Source of the DNA: CAVVDT01 sp963747005
Lineage (GTDB): Bacteria; Pseudomonadota; Alphaproteobacteria; Rhizobiales; Aestuariivirgaceae
NCBI GenBank assembly: GCA_963747005.1
Contig: CAVVDT010000003.1
Span: forward strand, 496,001 to 560,000
Reading direction: 5' to 3'
DNA length: 64,000 bases
In this document: one piece after another, positions 17,025-25,787 of the stretch
Layout of the letters: each line of letters begins with the position of its first letter
Position numbering within the stretch: position 1 is the first letter of the stretch
Notes under the pieces: generated by a model
Databases searched by the model: none
Seen by the model: the letters and a program-made list of their open reading frames with translations, nothing else
Told to the model about the DNA's origin: nothing
Program-made: the position numbers and the translations under genes

Positions 17025-17906
17025 ATGACCATGCCCCTTCCTGCACCCAGGCGGACCGCCGCCGACAAGCGCTCCACGGTTGTGCAGTTCCGCGACCGCC
17101 TGAACGAACTGATCGGCCGTACCGGCATGTCGCGGGCCCGTTTTGCTGCCGAAGCCGGGCTCGACCGCTCGACCCTCACCCAGTTGCTCGCCGCCGAAGC
17201 CGTGCGCCTGCCGCGGGCTGAAACCATCGCCCGCATCGCCGCCCGCCACGGGGTTTCGGCCGACTGGCTTTTGGGTCTGTCGCAAAAGGACCAGGTGGCT
17301 GTCGACATTGTTGCCCAGCCGGTCATCGAGCCCGATGCGGGCTCCCCGGCCGATGAGCGTCTGGCCCGCTGGCACGGCGAGGCGAGGGGCCTGAAAGTCC
17401 GTTATGTACCCGCCACCTTGCCCGATCAGGTCAAGACCGAGGAGGTGATCGCCTGGGAGACCGGCAAGCTGGCCGCACCCGCCGCGCGCGCCTGGTCCGA
17501 CGTGGCACGCGCCCGCATCGCCCATGCCACCCGCCCCGACAGCGAGATCGAGGTGTGCTCGTCGCGCCAGACGCTGGAGCAGTTCGCCCGCGGCGGCGGC
17601 ATCTGGCAGGGTCTCGACATATCCGTCCGCCACGACCAGTTGCGCCATATCGCCCGACTTGCCGATGCGCTTTATCCGGCCTATCGCTGGTTCCTGTTCG
17701 ACGGGCGCGAGCGCTATTCCGTGCCTTATACGGTGTTCGGGCGCCAGCGCGCCGCTCTCTATCTTGGCGACATGTATTTCGTCTTCACCTCGACCGAGCA
17801 CATCCGTGAATTGACGGCGCATTTCGACAACCTGATCCGCGCCGCCCGTATCCAGCCCCCCGACGTCGGCGCCTTCGCCCGCCGCCTGGCCGGCGAATGC
17901 ACATGA
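17025..17906 (+). CDS. XRE-type helix-turn-helix transcriptional regulator
   Basis: This is a protein of about 293 residues. An N-terminal HTH of the XRE/Cro type (roughly residues 20-75, with RARFAAEAGLDRSTLTQLLA as the DNA-binding unit) is followed by a C-terminal domain of about 200 residues. The latter contains a YPAYRWFLFDGRERYSVPYTVFG segment and no motif I recognise. Upstream in-frame codons at 16998-17004 fall inside a symmetrical DNA box, so ATG 17025 is preferred. It overlaps the PhnD-like gene by 4 bp and is divergent from the desaturase/flavoprotein operon, which it probably controls. Confidence 0.8.
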   Translation: MTMPLPAPRRTAADKRSTVVQFRDRLNELIGRTGMSRARFAAEAGLDRSTLTQLLAAEAVRLPRAETIARIAARHGVSADWLLGLSQKDQVAVDIVAQPVIEPDAGSPADERLARWHGEARGLKVRYVPATLPDQVKTEEVIAWETGKLAAPAARAWSDVARARIAHATRPDSEIEVCSSRQTLEQFARGGGIWQGLDISVRHDQLRHIARLADALYPAYRWFLFDGRERYSVPYTVFGRQRAALYLGDMYFVFTSTEHIRELTAHFDNLIRAARIQPPDVGAFARRLAGECT

Positions 17907-18706
17907 TCGCATCGCTCCCCATGTACGATTGGCCCGAGGTGCGCCAGGCGACTGACCGCCTGTGGCAAGGCATCGCCCGCCATCTCGCCGCCAACGGCTT
18001 TCGGGGCGTGCCGGAAAGCCTCGAGCGAAGCGGCGATCCCCATGCCCGCTGGCGCTCCGCCGACCTGTTGCTGTCGCAGACCTGCGGCTATCCCCTGACC
18101 CATGCACTGGCCGGCGCGGTCGACCTGGTCGCCACCCCTTGCTATCGGGTGCGTGGTGCGCAAGGCGCCGACTATTGCAGCCTCATCGTCGTTGCCGCCA
18201 CCTCGGGGCTTGCCGGTCTTGCCGACCTGCGTGGAAGAACCGCTGCCTTCAATACCGAGGATTCCATGTCGGGCGTGCTCGCCCTGAAGGCCGTGGTGGC
18301 GCCGCTGTCGCGGCAGGGGCGCTTCTTCGGCAAGGTCATCCGCTCCGGCGCCCATGTGGCGTCCATGCAGGCGGTGGCCGACGGCGCGGCCGATGTGGCG
18401 GCCATCGACTGCGTGAGCTTTGCCCTGGCCGAGCGCTATCGCCCCGACCTGACGAAAAAACTCAAGGCCATCGCCGAAACGCCGAAGATGCCGGGCCTGC
18501 CGCTGATCACCGCGCGCGGCCGTCCGGCCCCTGAACGCACCCGCCTTGCCCGGGCGCTGGCCGAGGCCTATGCCGATCCGGATTTTGCCGCAGTGCGGGA
18601 TGACCTGTTCATTGCCGGCCTTGAGTTCCTTCCCCTCGCGGCCTACCAACGCATCGCGAACCTTGAAGCGGCAGCCGACGCGGCGGGCTATACCGGCCTC
18701 GCCTGA
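17903..18706 (+). CDS. PhnD-like substrate-binding-fold protein without signal peptide
   Basis: This protein of about 267 residues has the periplasmic-binding-protein fold of the PhnD/SsuA group. Recognisable segments are MYDWPEV at the start, LLLSQTCGYPL, LADLRGRTAAFNTEDSMSG, and GAADVAAIDCVSFALAERY. No signal peptide is visible, so it is predicted to be cytoplasmic. No ABC permease or ATPase adjoins it. ATG 17903 gives an ATGA overlap with the regulator gene. A cytosolic binding protein co-translated with an HTH regulator may act as a ligand sensor or enzyme-like partner. That role is inferred. Confidence 0.78.
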   Translation: MIASLPMYDWPEVRQATDRLWQGIARHLAANGFRGVPESLERSGDPHARWRSADLLLSQTCGYPLTHALAGAVDLVATPCYRVRGAQGADYCSLIVVAATSGLAGLADLRGRTAAFNTEDSMSGVLALKAVVAPLSRQGRFFGKVIRSGAHVASMQAVADGAADVAAIDCVSFALAERYRPDLTKKLKAIAETPKMPGLPLITARGRPAPERTRLARALAEAYADPDFAAVRDDLFIAGLEFLPLAAYQRIANLEAAADAAGYTGLA

Positions 18707-18744
18707 GCGGTTTGCCTCCCACCTGGCGACTGCGGAGCCCGGCC

Positions 18745-19374
18745 ATGATCGATCTCTACACCTGGAGCACGCCCAACGGGCGCAAGGTTTCCATCGCCCT
18801 CGAGGAGATGGGTTTGGCCTACGAGACCCATCCCATCAACATCGGCAAGGACGAACAGTTCGCCCCGGCCTTCCTCAAGATTTCGCCCAACAATCGCATC
18901 CCCGCCATCGTCGATCGTTCCTCCGGCCAGTCGGTGTTCGAATCCGGCGCCATCCTGCTCTACCTTGCCGAAAAGTGCGGCAAGTTCCTGCCGCCCGGCG
19001 GCGAAGCCCACTGGCGGGTGATCGAGTGGTTGATGTGGCAGATGGGCGGCGTCGGCCCGATGCTCGGCCAGGCGCATCACTATCTGCACTTCAACCCCGG
19101 CAAGTCGACCTATGCCGAAGAGCGCTACAGCAAGGAGACGCGGCGCCTTTATGGGGTGCTGGACCGCCAGTTGGCCAACCACGCCTACGTGGCCGGCGAC
19201 TATTCCATCGCCGACATGGCCACCTGGCCGTGGATCGCCCGCTTTGAGTGGCAGCGCATCGACATGCATGAATTTCCCAACGTGATGCGCTGGTATGTGG
19301 AACTCGCCGGGCACCCGGCGGTGCAGAAGGGCTACAAGGTCCCCGACGCCAGCGCCGAAGTCCCCATGCCGTGA
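18745..19374 (+). CDS. Glutathione S-transferase, Nu-class/YfcG-like
   Basis: This 209-residue protein has a thioredoxin-fold N-terminal half (TWSTPNGRKVSIALEE, then a cis-Pro RIPAI and glutathione-binding ESGAILLYLAE) and an all-helical C-terminal half (VAGDYSIADMATWPW). The TPNGxK motif is typical of Nu-class GSTs such as E. coli YfcG, which act as glutathione-dependent disulfide reductases. It is third in the regulator/PhnD-like operon, 38 bp downstream. ATG 18745 matches the family start; a longer in-frame extension to 18712 lacks support. Confidence 0.9.
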   Translation: MIDLYTWSTPNGRKVSIALEEMGLAYETHPINIGKDEQFAPAFLKISPNNRIPAIVDRSSGQSVFESGAILLYLAEKCGKFLPPGGEAHWRVIEWLMWQMGGVGPMLGQAHHYLHFNPGKSTYAEERYSKETRRLYGVLDRQLANHAYVAGDYSIADMATWPWIARFEWQRIDMHEFPNVMRWYVELAGHPAVQKGYKVPDASAEVPMP

Positions 19375-19534
19375 GGGGCGCTCCGCCCTTTCGCCATGAC
19401 GGGCGTGGAGGGAGGACATTTTGGTCTCAAAACTCACCGCCCGCGTCACGCGCGACCATGACCCGCGCATCGCTTGGCCACCGGCCCTGTCCATCCGCAT
19501 AATGGAAAGATGACCGGCGGGCCGCTCATGGCGA

Positions 19535-19569
19535 TTGAGGGGGCGATGATTGTGGTCTATGGTATACCA
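19535..19569 (+). promoter_or_regulatory. Promoter with TGGTATACCA operator for the GntR/formyl-CoA operon
   Basis: TTGAGG (19535-19540), a 17-bp spacer and TATGGT (19558-19563) form a plausible sigma-70 promoter. The perfect palindrome TGGTATACCA (19560-19569) overlaps the -10 element. Sites of this GT...AC type are bound by FadR/FCD-class GntR repressors, and the next gene encodes one. The identical 10-mer recurs at 26721-26730. Autorepression is the simplest reading. Confidence 0.6.
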
Positions 19570-19616
19570 GATACAAGCGCGGGGCCGCGGCCGGCGCGCT
19601 ATATGCAGCCATTTAG

Positions 19617-20336
19617 ATGTCGGCCATGCCACGCACCCTCGTCCTCAAGCCGGTGAACTCCAGTTTCAGCCTCAAGGAGCACATCTATGCGGTGCTGCGC
19701 GAGGGCATTACCGGCATGAACATCTATTCCCCCGATGCCGACCTGCGGCTCGACGAACGGCGCATGTCGGAACAGCTCGGCATCTCCCGCACCCCCATCC
19801 GCGAGGCGCTGGCCCGTCTCGAGCAGGAGGGATTGGTGGAGATCGTCCCGAGGCGCGGTGTATTCATCCGTCGCAAGTCGCTCGAACAGGTGCTGGAGAT
19901 GATCGTCGCCTGGGCGGCGCTGGAAGGCATGGCGGCGCGTCTGGCGGCGGTCCGCGTTACCGAAAAGGATGTGGCCAACCTCAAGAAGCTCGGCGGCAGC
20001 TTCGGCAGCGAGGAGGCCGCTGCCCATCTCGATGAATATTCCGACGCCAATATCCGCTTCCACCAGAAGATCCTCGAACTGTCGGGCTGCGGGCTCCTGA
20101 AGGAGATGGCCGACGGTCTCTTCCTGCACATGCGCGCCATCCGCTCGCGCGCCATGGCCGAGGGCGACCGTGTGCGCCGCTCGGTCGCTGATCACCAGCA
20201 CATCATCGCCGCGCTCGAAATGCACGATGCCGAACTCGCCGAGCGGCTGGTGCGCGAGCACACCATGAACCTTCATGCCCATATCCGCAGAACCTGGCTC
20301 ACGCTCGCCAGCGCGGCCCGGGTCAAGACCAGTTGA
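19617..20336 (+). CDS. GntR-family transcriptional regulator, FadR/FCD subfamily
   Basis: This 239-residue protein has an N-terminal winged helix (LRLDERRMSEQLGISRTPIREALARLEQEGLVEIVPRRG, about residues 40-80) and a C-terminal all-helical FCD ligand domain. Asp/His positions (DANIRFHQ, DHQH, REHTMNLH) suit a metal-dependent organic-acid sensor. It is first in an operon with a ThDP enzyme, CoA transferase and formyltransferase. A TGGTATACCA operator lies about 48 bp upstream. The likely role is repression relieved by an organic acid substrate or its CoA derivative. ATG 19626 is an alternative start. Confidence 0.88.
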   Translation: MSAMPRTLVLKPVNSSFSLKEHIYAVLREGITGMNIYSPDADLRLDERRMSEQLGISRTPIREALARLEQEGLVEIVPRRGVFIRRKSLEQVLEMIVAWAALEGMAARLAAVRVTEKDVANLKKLGGSFGSEEAAAHLDEYSDANIRFHQKILELSGCGLLKEMADGLFLHMRAIRSRAMAEGDRVRRSVADHQHIIAALEMHDAELAERLVREHTMNLHAHIRRTWLTLASAARVKTS

Positions 20337-20362
20337 ATTCCCCCAAAGGAGACCTTACCCCC

Positions 20363-22090
20363 ATGTCGTCCTCGACAGCTCACGACACGCTCGCCAAGAA
20401 AAGCACCGATTCAGGCGTCATCTCCGGCGGCCATCTGGTCGCCAAGGCGCTGAAGAACGAAGGCGTCGATACCGTCTTCACCCTGTGCGGCGGCCACATC
20501 ATCGACATCTATGACGGCTGCATCGACGAGGGCATCCGCATTGTCGATGTCCGCCACGAGCAGATCGCCGCCCATGCCGCCGACGGCTATGCCCGCCAGA
20601 CCGGCGGGCTCGGCTGCGTGGTGACGACTGCCGGACCGGGCTGCACCAACGCGGTGACAGGCGTAGCCACCGCCTTCCGTTCTGAAAGTCCCATCATCCA
20701 CATCGGCGGCCAGTCCTCGCTCACCCAGCACAAGATGGGCTCGTTGCAGGACCTGCCGCATGTGGAGATGATGAAGCCCATCACCAAGTTCGCCTCCGGC
20801 GTGTTCTCCACCGCCCGCGTTGCCGACATGGTGGCCATGGCGGCGCGCGAATGCTTCGCCGGCGCCTACGGGCCGTCCTATCTGGAAATCCCCCGCGATA
20901 TCCTCGATGCCGAGATCCCGATGGATAAGGCGGTGATCCCCGAGCCCGGCCATTACCGCGCCTCGACCAAATCGATCGGCGATCCCGCCGACATCGAAAA
21001 ACTCGCCGACATTCTGGTCAACGCCGAGCGCCCGGCCATCCTTTTCGGTCAGCAGGTCTATGCCGCGCGCGGCCATGAAGAGGCGATTGCCCTTTTGCGC
21101 GGCCTCGATATCCCCGGCTACATGAACGGCGCCAGCCGCGGCATGCTGCCGCCCGGCGACCCGCACCATTTCGACCGCACCCGCTCGCTCGCCTTCGGCA
21201 AGGCCGACGTGGTGGTGATTGTCGGCACCCCCTTCGATTTCCGCATGGGCTACGGCAAACGCATCAACGTGCCGACGCTGGTGCAGATCGACATGGACTA
21301 CCGCACCGTTGGCAAGAACCGCGATATCTCGTTGGGCCTCGTCGGCGATCCCGGTGCGATCCTCAAAGCGGTCCTTCAGGCCGCTTCCGGGCGCCTCAAG
21401 AACGACAAGCGTCAGGCCCGCCAGCAGTGGATGAAGCAACTGCACGAGGCCGAAGCCATCGCCCTTGAAAAGCTCATGCCGATGTTCAAGTCGGCCTCGA
21501 CCCCGATCCATCCCTATCGCCTCGCCTGGGAGATCAACGAGTTCCTGGGCGACGACACCATCTATATCGGCGACGGCGGCGACATCGTCACCATCTCGGC
21601 GCAAGCGGTCAGGCCGCGCGGCCCCGGCCAGTGGATGGACCCCGGCGCGCTGGGTTCGCTCGGTGTCGGCACCGGCTTTGCCATGGCCGCCAAGCTCGCC
21701 CACCCGGAAAAGGAGGTGATGTGCCTCTATGGCGACGGTGCCTTCGGCATGACCGCCTTCGACATGGAGACCTCGCAGCGCTTCGGTGCGCCTTACCTGG
21801 CGGTGGTCGGCAACAACTCGCACATGAACCAGATCCGCTACGGTCAGATCGTCAAATACGGCACCCAGCGCGGCAATATCGGCAACAAGCTGGGCGATGT
21901 GGAGTTCTCCAAGTTCGGCCAGATGATCGGCGGCTATGGCGAGGAGGTGCGCGAACCCGACCAGATCCAGCCGGCCCTCAGACGCGCCCGCGAAGCCATC
22001 GCCAGGACCGGCAAATGCGCCGTAGTCAATGTCTGGGTCGATCCGGATGAATATGCGCCCGGCACCAAGAACCAGACCATGTACAAGTAA
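20363..22090 (+). CDS. Thiamine-diphosphate enzyme, 2-hydroxyacyl-CoA lyase/oxalyl-CoA decarboxylase type
   Basis: This 575-residue ThDP enzyme has Pyr, central and PP domains. The N-terminal glutamate motif is VRHEQIAAHAADGYAR, the cofactor-binding GDG...N motif is YGDGAFGMTAFDMETSQRFGAPYLAVVGNN, and the CGGHI segment resembles human ILVBL/HACL2-like proteins more than Oxalobacter OXC. Canonical acetolactate synthase is unlikely because there is no small subunit and the next genes handle formyl-CoA. The expected reaction is cleavage of oxalyl-CoA (to CO2 and formyl-CoA) or of a 2-hydroxyacyl-CoA (to an aldehyde and formyl-CoA). AAAGGAG precedes ATG 20363. Confidence 0.8.
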   Translation: MSSSTAHDTLAKKSTDSGVISGGHLVAKALKNEGVDTVFTLCGGHIIDIYDGCIDEGIRIVDVRHEQIAAHAADGYARQTGGLGCVVTTAGPGCTNAVTGVATAFRSESPIIHIGGQSSLTQHKMGSLQDLPHVEMMKPITKFASGVFSTARVADMVAMAARECFAGAYGPSYLEIPRDILDAEIPMDKAVIPEPGHYRASTKSIGDPADIEKLADILVNAERPAILFGQQVYAARGHEEAIALLRGLDIPGYMNGASRGMLPPGDPHHFDRTRSLAFGKADVVVIVGTPFDFRMGYGKRINVPTLVQIDMDYRTVGKNRDISLGLVGDPGAILKAVLQAASGRLKNDKRQARQQWMKQLHEAEAIALEKLMPMFKSASTPIHPYRLAWEINEFLGDDTIYIGDGGDIVTISAQAVRPRGPGQWMDPGALGSLGVGTGFAMAAKLAHPEKEVMCLYGDGAFGMTAFDMETSQRFGAPYLAVVGNNSHMNQIRYGQIVKYGTQRGNIGNKLGDVEFSKFGQMIGGYGEEVREPDQIQPALRRAREAIARTGKCAVVNVWVDPDEYAPGTKNQTMYK

Positions 22091-22116
22091 TCAAAAAGAA
22101 GCAGGAGACAGGCAAG

Positions 22117-23388
22117 ATGCAGGCACTGAAGGGCGTCAAGATCCTCGATTTCACCCACGTGCAGTCGGGCCCGACCTGCACCCAGCTTCTGGCCTGGCTG
22201 GGCGCCGATGTCATCAAGGTCGAGCGCCCCGGCGTCGGCGATGCCACGCGCGGCCAGTTGCGCGACAAGCCGGGGGTCGATTCGCTCTATTTCACCATGC
22301 TCAACCACAACAAACGCTCGATTACCCTCGACACCAAGAACGAAGGCGGCAAGCAGGTGCTGGAGCGGCTGGTGAGGACCTGCGACGTGCTGGTGGAGAA
22401 CTTTGCCCCCGGCGCGCTCGATCGCATGGGTCTCACCTGGGAGCGCATCCAGGAACTCAACCCGGGCATGATCTACGCTTCCGTCAAGGGCTTCGGCCCC
22501 GGGCCCTACGAGGAATGCAAGGTCTACGAGAACGTCGCCCAGTGCACCGGCGGCTCAGCCTCGACCACCGGCTTTCCCGACAGCCTTCCGATGGTGACCG
22601 GTTCCCAGATCGGCGATTCGGGCACCGGCCTGCATCTCGCCTTCGGCATCGTCGCTGCCCTTTATCACCGCACCCATTCCGGCAAGGGCCAGCGGGTGCT
22701 CGCCTCCATGCAGGACGGCGTCCTCAACCTGTGCCGGGTGAAGCTGCGCGACCAGCAGCGCCTCGCCGCCGGGCCTTTGCAGGAATATTCCCAGTTCGGG
22801 CGCGGCGTGCCCTTCGGCGATGCGGTGCCGCGCGCCGGCAACGATTCGGGCGGTGGCCAGCCGGGCGCAATTCTCAAGTGCAAGGGCTGGGAGAACGATC
22901 CCAACGCCTATTGCTATTTCATCACCCAGGCCGCGGTGTGGGAGAAGGTCTGCGAAGTGATCGGCAAGCCGGAATGGATCACCGATCCCGCCTACGCCAA
23001 GCCGCCGGCGCGCCTCGACAAGCTCGACCATATCTTCGAGACCATCGAGGGCTGGACCAAGACCAAGACCAAGTTCGAGGTGATGGCGATCTGCAACCCG
23101 CTCGACATCCCATGCGGGCCCATCCTCTCCATGAAGGAACTGGCCGAGGAGCCCTCCCTGCGCCAGACCGGCACCATCGTCGAGGTCGATCACCCCGAGC
23201 GCGGGCCCTATCTGACAGTCGGCATGCCGGTAAAGCTTTCGGCCTCGCCGGCCGACGTGCAGCGGTCGCCGCTGCTCGGTGAGCACAATGAGGAAATCCT
23301 CAGTGAGGTGCTGGGGTATTCGCAGGCCGAAATCGACGACATCAAGGCCTCCGGCGCCATCGGCCGGATGCAGCAGGCAGCCGAGTAG
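22117..23388 (+). CDS. frc: Formyl-CoA:oxalate CoA-transferase-like protein (class III CoA transferase)
   Basis: This 423-residue CaiB/BaiF-family protein is very close to Oxalobacter Frc along its length. Shared stretches include DFTHVQSGPTCTQ, KPGVDSLYFTM, YENVAQCTGG, GGGQPGAILKCKGWE and IPCGPILSMKELA. The catalytic aspartate is D167 (IGDSG), at the position of Frc D169. It moves CoA between formyl-CoA and an acceptor acid such as oxalate. It sits 26 bp behind the ThDP enzyme gene with AGGAG before the ATG, so the two form a CoA-dependent C1-releasing unit. Another 2-hydroxyacid acceptor remains possible. Confidence 0.87.
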   Translation: MQALKGVKILDFTHVQSGPTCTQLLAWLGADVIKVERPGVGDATRGQLRDKPGVDSLYFTMLNHNKRSITLDTKNEGGKQVLERLVRTCDVLVENFAPGALDRMGLTWERIQELNPGMIYASVKGFGPGPYEECKVYENVAQCTGGSASTTGFPDSLPMVTGSQIGDSGTGLHLAFGIVAALYHRTHSGKGQRVLASMQDGVLNLCRVKLRDQQRLAAGPLQEYSQFGRGVPFGDAVPRAGNDSGGGQPGAILKCKGWENDPNAYCYFITQAAVWEKVCEVIGKPEWITDPAYAKPPARLDKLDHIFETIEGWTKTKTKFEVMAICNPLDIPCGPILSMKELAEEPSLRQTGTIVEVDHPERGPYLTVGMPVKLSASPADVQRSPLLGEHNEEILSEVLGYSQAEIDDIKASGAIGRMQQAAE

Positions 23389-23408
23389 GCGAGGGGAAAG
23401 AGCGCGAC

Positions 23409-24323
23409 ATGAAACTCATCGTCAACGGACAGCAGGCCTTCGGCAAGGCGGCGCTTGAAGCCATCGTCAAGGCGGGCAAGGACGAGGTGGTGGCGGTCTA
23501 TCTGGCCCCCGACAAGGAAGGCCGGCCCGCCGATCCCATCAAGCAGGCCGCCCTCGACCTCGGGCTGCCCATCAGGCAGCCGGCCAACTACAAGGACGAG
23601 GCGGTGCTGGCCGAGATGCGCGCGCTCGATGCCGACCTCATGGTGATGGCCTATGTCATCATCTTCGTGCCCGAGGCCGCCCGCAACGTGCCGCGCTTCG
23701 GTTCGATCTGCTTTCATCCCTCCTTGTTGCCCAGGCATCGTGGCCCGTCCTCCATCAACTGGCCCATCATCTGGGGCTCGACGAAGACCGGTCTTACCTA
23801 TTTCTGGCCCGATGACGGCCTCGATGAGGGCGATATCCTGTTGCAGAAGGAAGTCGAGATCGGCCCCGACGATACCCTCGGCTCGGTCTATTTCGACAAG
23901 ATCTTCCCCCTCGGCATTCAATCGACGCTGGAAGCCATCGACCTGGTGAGGGCCGGCAACCCGCCGCACATCAGGCAGGACGATTCAAAAGCCACCTATG
24001 AAAGCTGGTGCAAGAAGGAACACGCCCGCATCGACTGGGCAAAGCCGGTGGCCGATGTCTACAATCTCATCCGCGGCACCAATCCGCAGCCCGGCGCCTG
24101 GACCCTGCTTGGCGGCGCCGAGGTGACGGTCTACGATTCACGAAAAGCTGGCGGTGAAGGTGAGCCCGGCACCGTCGTTGCCGTCGATGCTGACGGCGTG
24201 ACGGTGCAGGCGGGCGATGGACGCATCCTCATCCAGCGGGTGCGCCCGAAGGGCCAGGACAAGCAGACGGCAGCCGACTGGGCGAGGGCGGCCAGTCTCA
24301 AGCCAGGTACACGACTGGGTTGA
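23409..24323 (+). CDS. Formyltransferase-fold protein resembling the hydrolase domain of 10-formyl-THF dehydrogenase
   Basis: This 304-residue protein has an N-terminal formyltransferase domain and a C-terminal Fmt_C-like barrel. It is much closer to the N-terminal domain of ALDH1L1 than to Fmt: HPSLLPRHRG followed by INW and DDGLDEGDILLQKE. The catalytic pair H103 and D139 has the 36-residue spacing of H106/D142 there, and the Asn found in Fmt and GART is Cys101 here. It is last in the GntR/ThDP/Frc operon, 20 bp after frc. It may move formyl groups between formyl-CoA and tetrahydrofolate, or hydrolyse formyl-THF. Its function as initiator-tRNA formyltransferase is unlikely. Confidence 0.8.
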   Translation: MKLIVNGQQAFGKAALEAIVKAGKDEVVAVYLAPDKEGRPADPIKQAALDLGLPIRQPANYKDEAVLAEMRALDADLMVMAYVIIFVPEAARNVPRFGSICFHPSLLPRHRGPSSINWPIIWGSTKTGLTYFWPDDGLDEGDILLQKEVEIGPDDTLGSVYFDKIFPLGIQSTLEAIDLVRAGNPPHIRQDDSKATYESWCKKEHARIDWAKPVADVYNLIRGTNPQPGAWTLLGGAEVTVYDSRKAGGEGEPGTVVAVDADGVTVQAGDGRILIQRVRPKGQDKQTAADWARAASLKPGTRLG

Positions 24324-24329
24324 AGGCTA

Positions 24330-24443
24330 GAGCATGATGCCGAAAAGTGGAAGCCAATTTTCGAACAACATCATGCTCAACTTATTGGAATCGTTCGGCT
24401 TTTGTGCAACTGGGTGATTCCGCCCAATTGCATGCTGATCTAG
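24330..24443. repeat. GAGCATGATG-type intergenic hairpin repeat, copy 1
   Basis: A perfect 10-bp outer arm, GAGCATGATG (24330-24339) and CATCATGCTC (24369-24378), encloses an inner CGAAAA/TTTTCG stem. A tail follows with CTTATTGGAATCG and CTGATCTAG. A second, diverged copy with the same tail lies at 35081-35170. Repeats starting GAGCATGAT(C/G) are widespread between genes in Hyphomicrobiales. It lies between the formyltransferase stop and the stress-protein gene. Confidence 0.75.
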
Positions 24444-24477
24444 GCTCAAAGCGCGAGCAGACAGAAGAGGATTTTCC

Positions 24478-25335
24478 ATGGCGATCCGGCGGATTCTCGT
24501 TGCCATCAGAGGCGACGGCAAGGGTGAAAAGGTGCTCGATCACGCGCTGGTTCTGGCGCGTCGCTTCAACGCCCATATCGAGGCAGTGCACTGCCGTCCC
24601 AGCCCCGAAGACCTGATCCCCTTCGGCGTGGCCGTGCCGGCGGTGCTGCGTGAACAGATTGCCGAATCGGGCAACGAACTGGCGGCCGCCGAGGAGGCCA
24701 AGATCATCGGCGAGTTCGAGGCCTATGTCGCCTCGCGCAATATTGCCAAGGCCGAGACCGGCAAGTCGCCGGCCGGCAAGGCCACGATCTCGCTCGGCAT
24801 CGAGCGCGGCAAGCAGGCCGCCGTCGTCTCCAGCCGCGGCCGTCTCGCCGACATCGTGGCGGTGGCCAAGCCCGACCGTGAGCGCAACATCGGCCGCAAC
24901 ACGCTTGAGGCGGCGCTGCTCAACACCGGTTCGCTGGTCCTCATGTGCCCGTCGTCGAAGCCGGGGCCGATCGGCGAGCATGTGGCGATCGCCTGGAACG
25001 GTTCGCGCGAGGCTGCCCGTGCGGTGAGCCTGGCGCTGGACCTTCTGGCGGCGGCCAAGCGGGTGACGGTCCTGACGATCGCCGAAAGTGCCGGCGATCT
25101 TACCGGCGCCGATCTCGTCGACTACCTGTCCGATCACGGCATCAAGGCGAGCCATACCGAGATCACCGGGCGTGGCGGCTTCGGCAAGGCATTGCTGGCC
25201 GCCGCCAGGGATACCGGTGCCGACACACTTCTCATGGGCGCCTACGGCTCCAGCCGCGGCCGCGAACTGGTGTTCGGCGGCGTCACCCAGCACGTCGTCG
25301 ACAAGAGCGAGATGCCGGTGCTGATGACCCACTGA
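24478..25335 (+). CDS. Tandem-domain universal stress protein
   Basis: This 285-residue protein has two UspA-like domains. The C-terminal one keeps the nucleotide-binding pattern G-x2-G-x9-G-(S/T) (GAYGSSRGRELVFGGVT). The N-terminal one (MAIRRILVAIRGDGKGEKVLDHALVLARRFN) lacks it. The gene stands alone on the plus strand, convergent with a single-domain Usp gene. Role: cytoplasmic ATP-dependent stress adaptation, targets unknown. Confidence 0.85.
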   Translation: MAIRRILVAIRGDGKGEKVLDHALVLARRFNAHIEAVHCRPSPEDLIPFGVAVPAVLREQIAESGNELAAAEEAKIIGEFEAYVASRNIAKAETGKSPAGKATISLGIERGKQAAVVSSRGRLADIVAVAKPDRERNIGRNTLEAALLNTGSLVLMCPSSKPGPIGEHVAIAWNGSREAARAVSLALDLLAAAKRVTVLTIAESAGDLTGADLVDYLSDHGIKASHTEITGRGGFGKALLAAARDTGADTLLMGAYGSSRGRELVFGGVTQHVVDKSEMPVLMTH

Positions 25336-25362
25336 GCACCGTCTGCCGGGTGCCTGTCGCAG

Positions 25363-25785
25363 TTACTTCACCAGCAGTACCGGGCAATCGGCGGTCTGCA
25401 CAACGCGCGTCGCGACCGAACCCATCACCAGGCCCTGTAGGGCGCCAAGGCCGCGGGTGCCCATGACAATCTGGGCGGCGCCCACCTCGCGGGCATAATC
25501 GCTCACCGTCTCGCCTGACGGGCCGACCCGATGGTCGAATTGGGCCTTGATGCCCGCATCGCGCAGCAGCGCGCGCGCCCCGGCGAAGGCTTTTTCTGCG
25601 GCTTCCTCATAGTGACCGCGTATCGCTTCGCCGCCGACAAACTGCCCGACCGATGCAGGGATGGCAGGCTGCACGTTGAGGATACGCAAGTCGGCATCAC
25701 CGAGCCGCCGGGTGAGGTCGAGCGCTGTTCGCAAGGCCTTGAGCGCGGTCTCGGATCCGTCGAGCGGGACGACGATGGTGTACAT
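25363..25785 (-). CDS. Single-domain universal stress protein
   Basis: This 140-residue UspA-family protein begins MYTIVVPLDGSETALKALRTALDL. It carries the full ATP-binding motif GTRGLGALQGLVMGSVATRVV near its C-terminus, so it is of the ATP-binding class. ATG 25785 has AAGGAG 8 bases upstream, and that ribosome site lies inside the last codons of the TerC gene, two bases away. Co-expression with the TerC-like membrane protein is therefore expected. Confidence 0.9.
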   Translation of the reverse strand: MYTIVVPLDGSETALKALRTALDLTRRLGDADLRILNVQPAIPASVGQFVGGEAIRGHYEEAAEKAFAGARALLRDAGIKAQFDHRVGPSGETVSDYAREVGAAQIVMGTRGLGALQGLVMGSVATRVVQTADCPVLLVK

Positions 25786-25787
25786 GA

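Noticed and set aside
20363..22090. Acetolactate synthase large subunit
   Set aside because: There is no small subunit gene, and the operon contains Frc and a formyltransferase, so a CoA-lyase or decarboxylase role fits better.
23409..24323. Methionyl-tRNA formyltransferase
   Set aside because: The Asn of the Fmt active site is Cys, the sequence follows the ALDH1L1 hydrolase domain, and the gene lies in a formyl-CoA operon.
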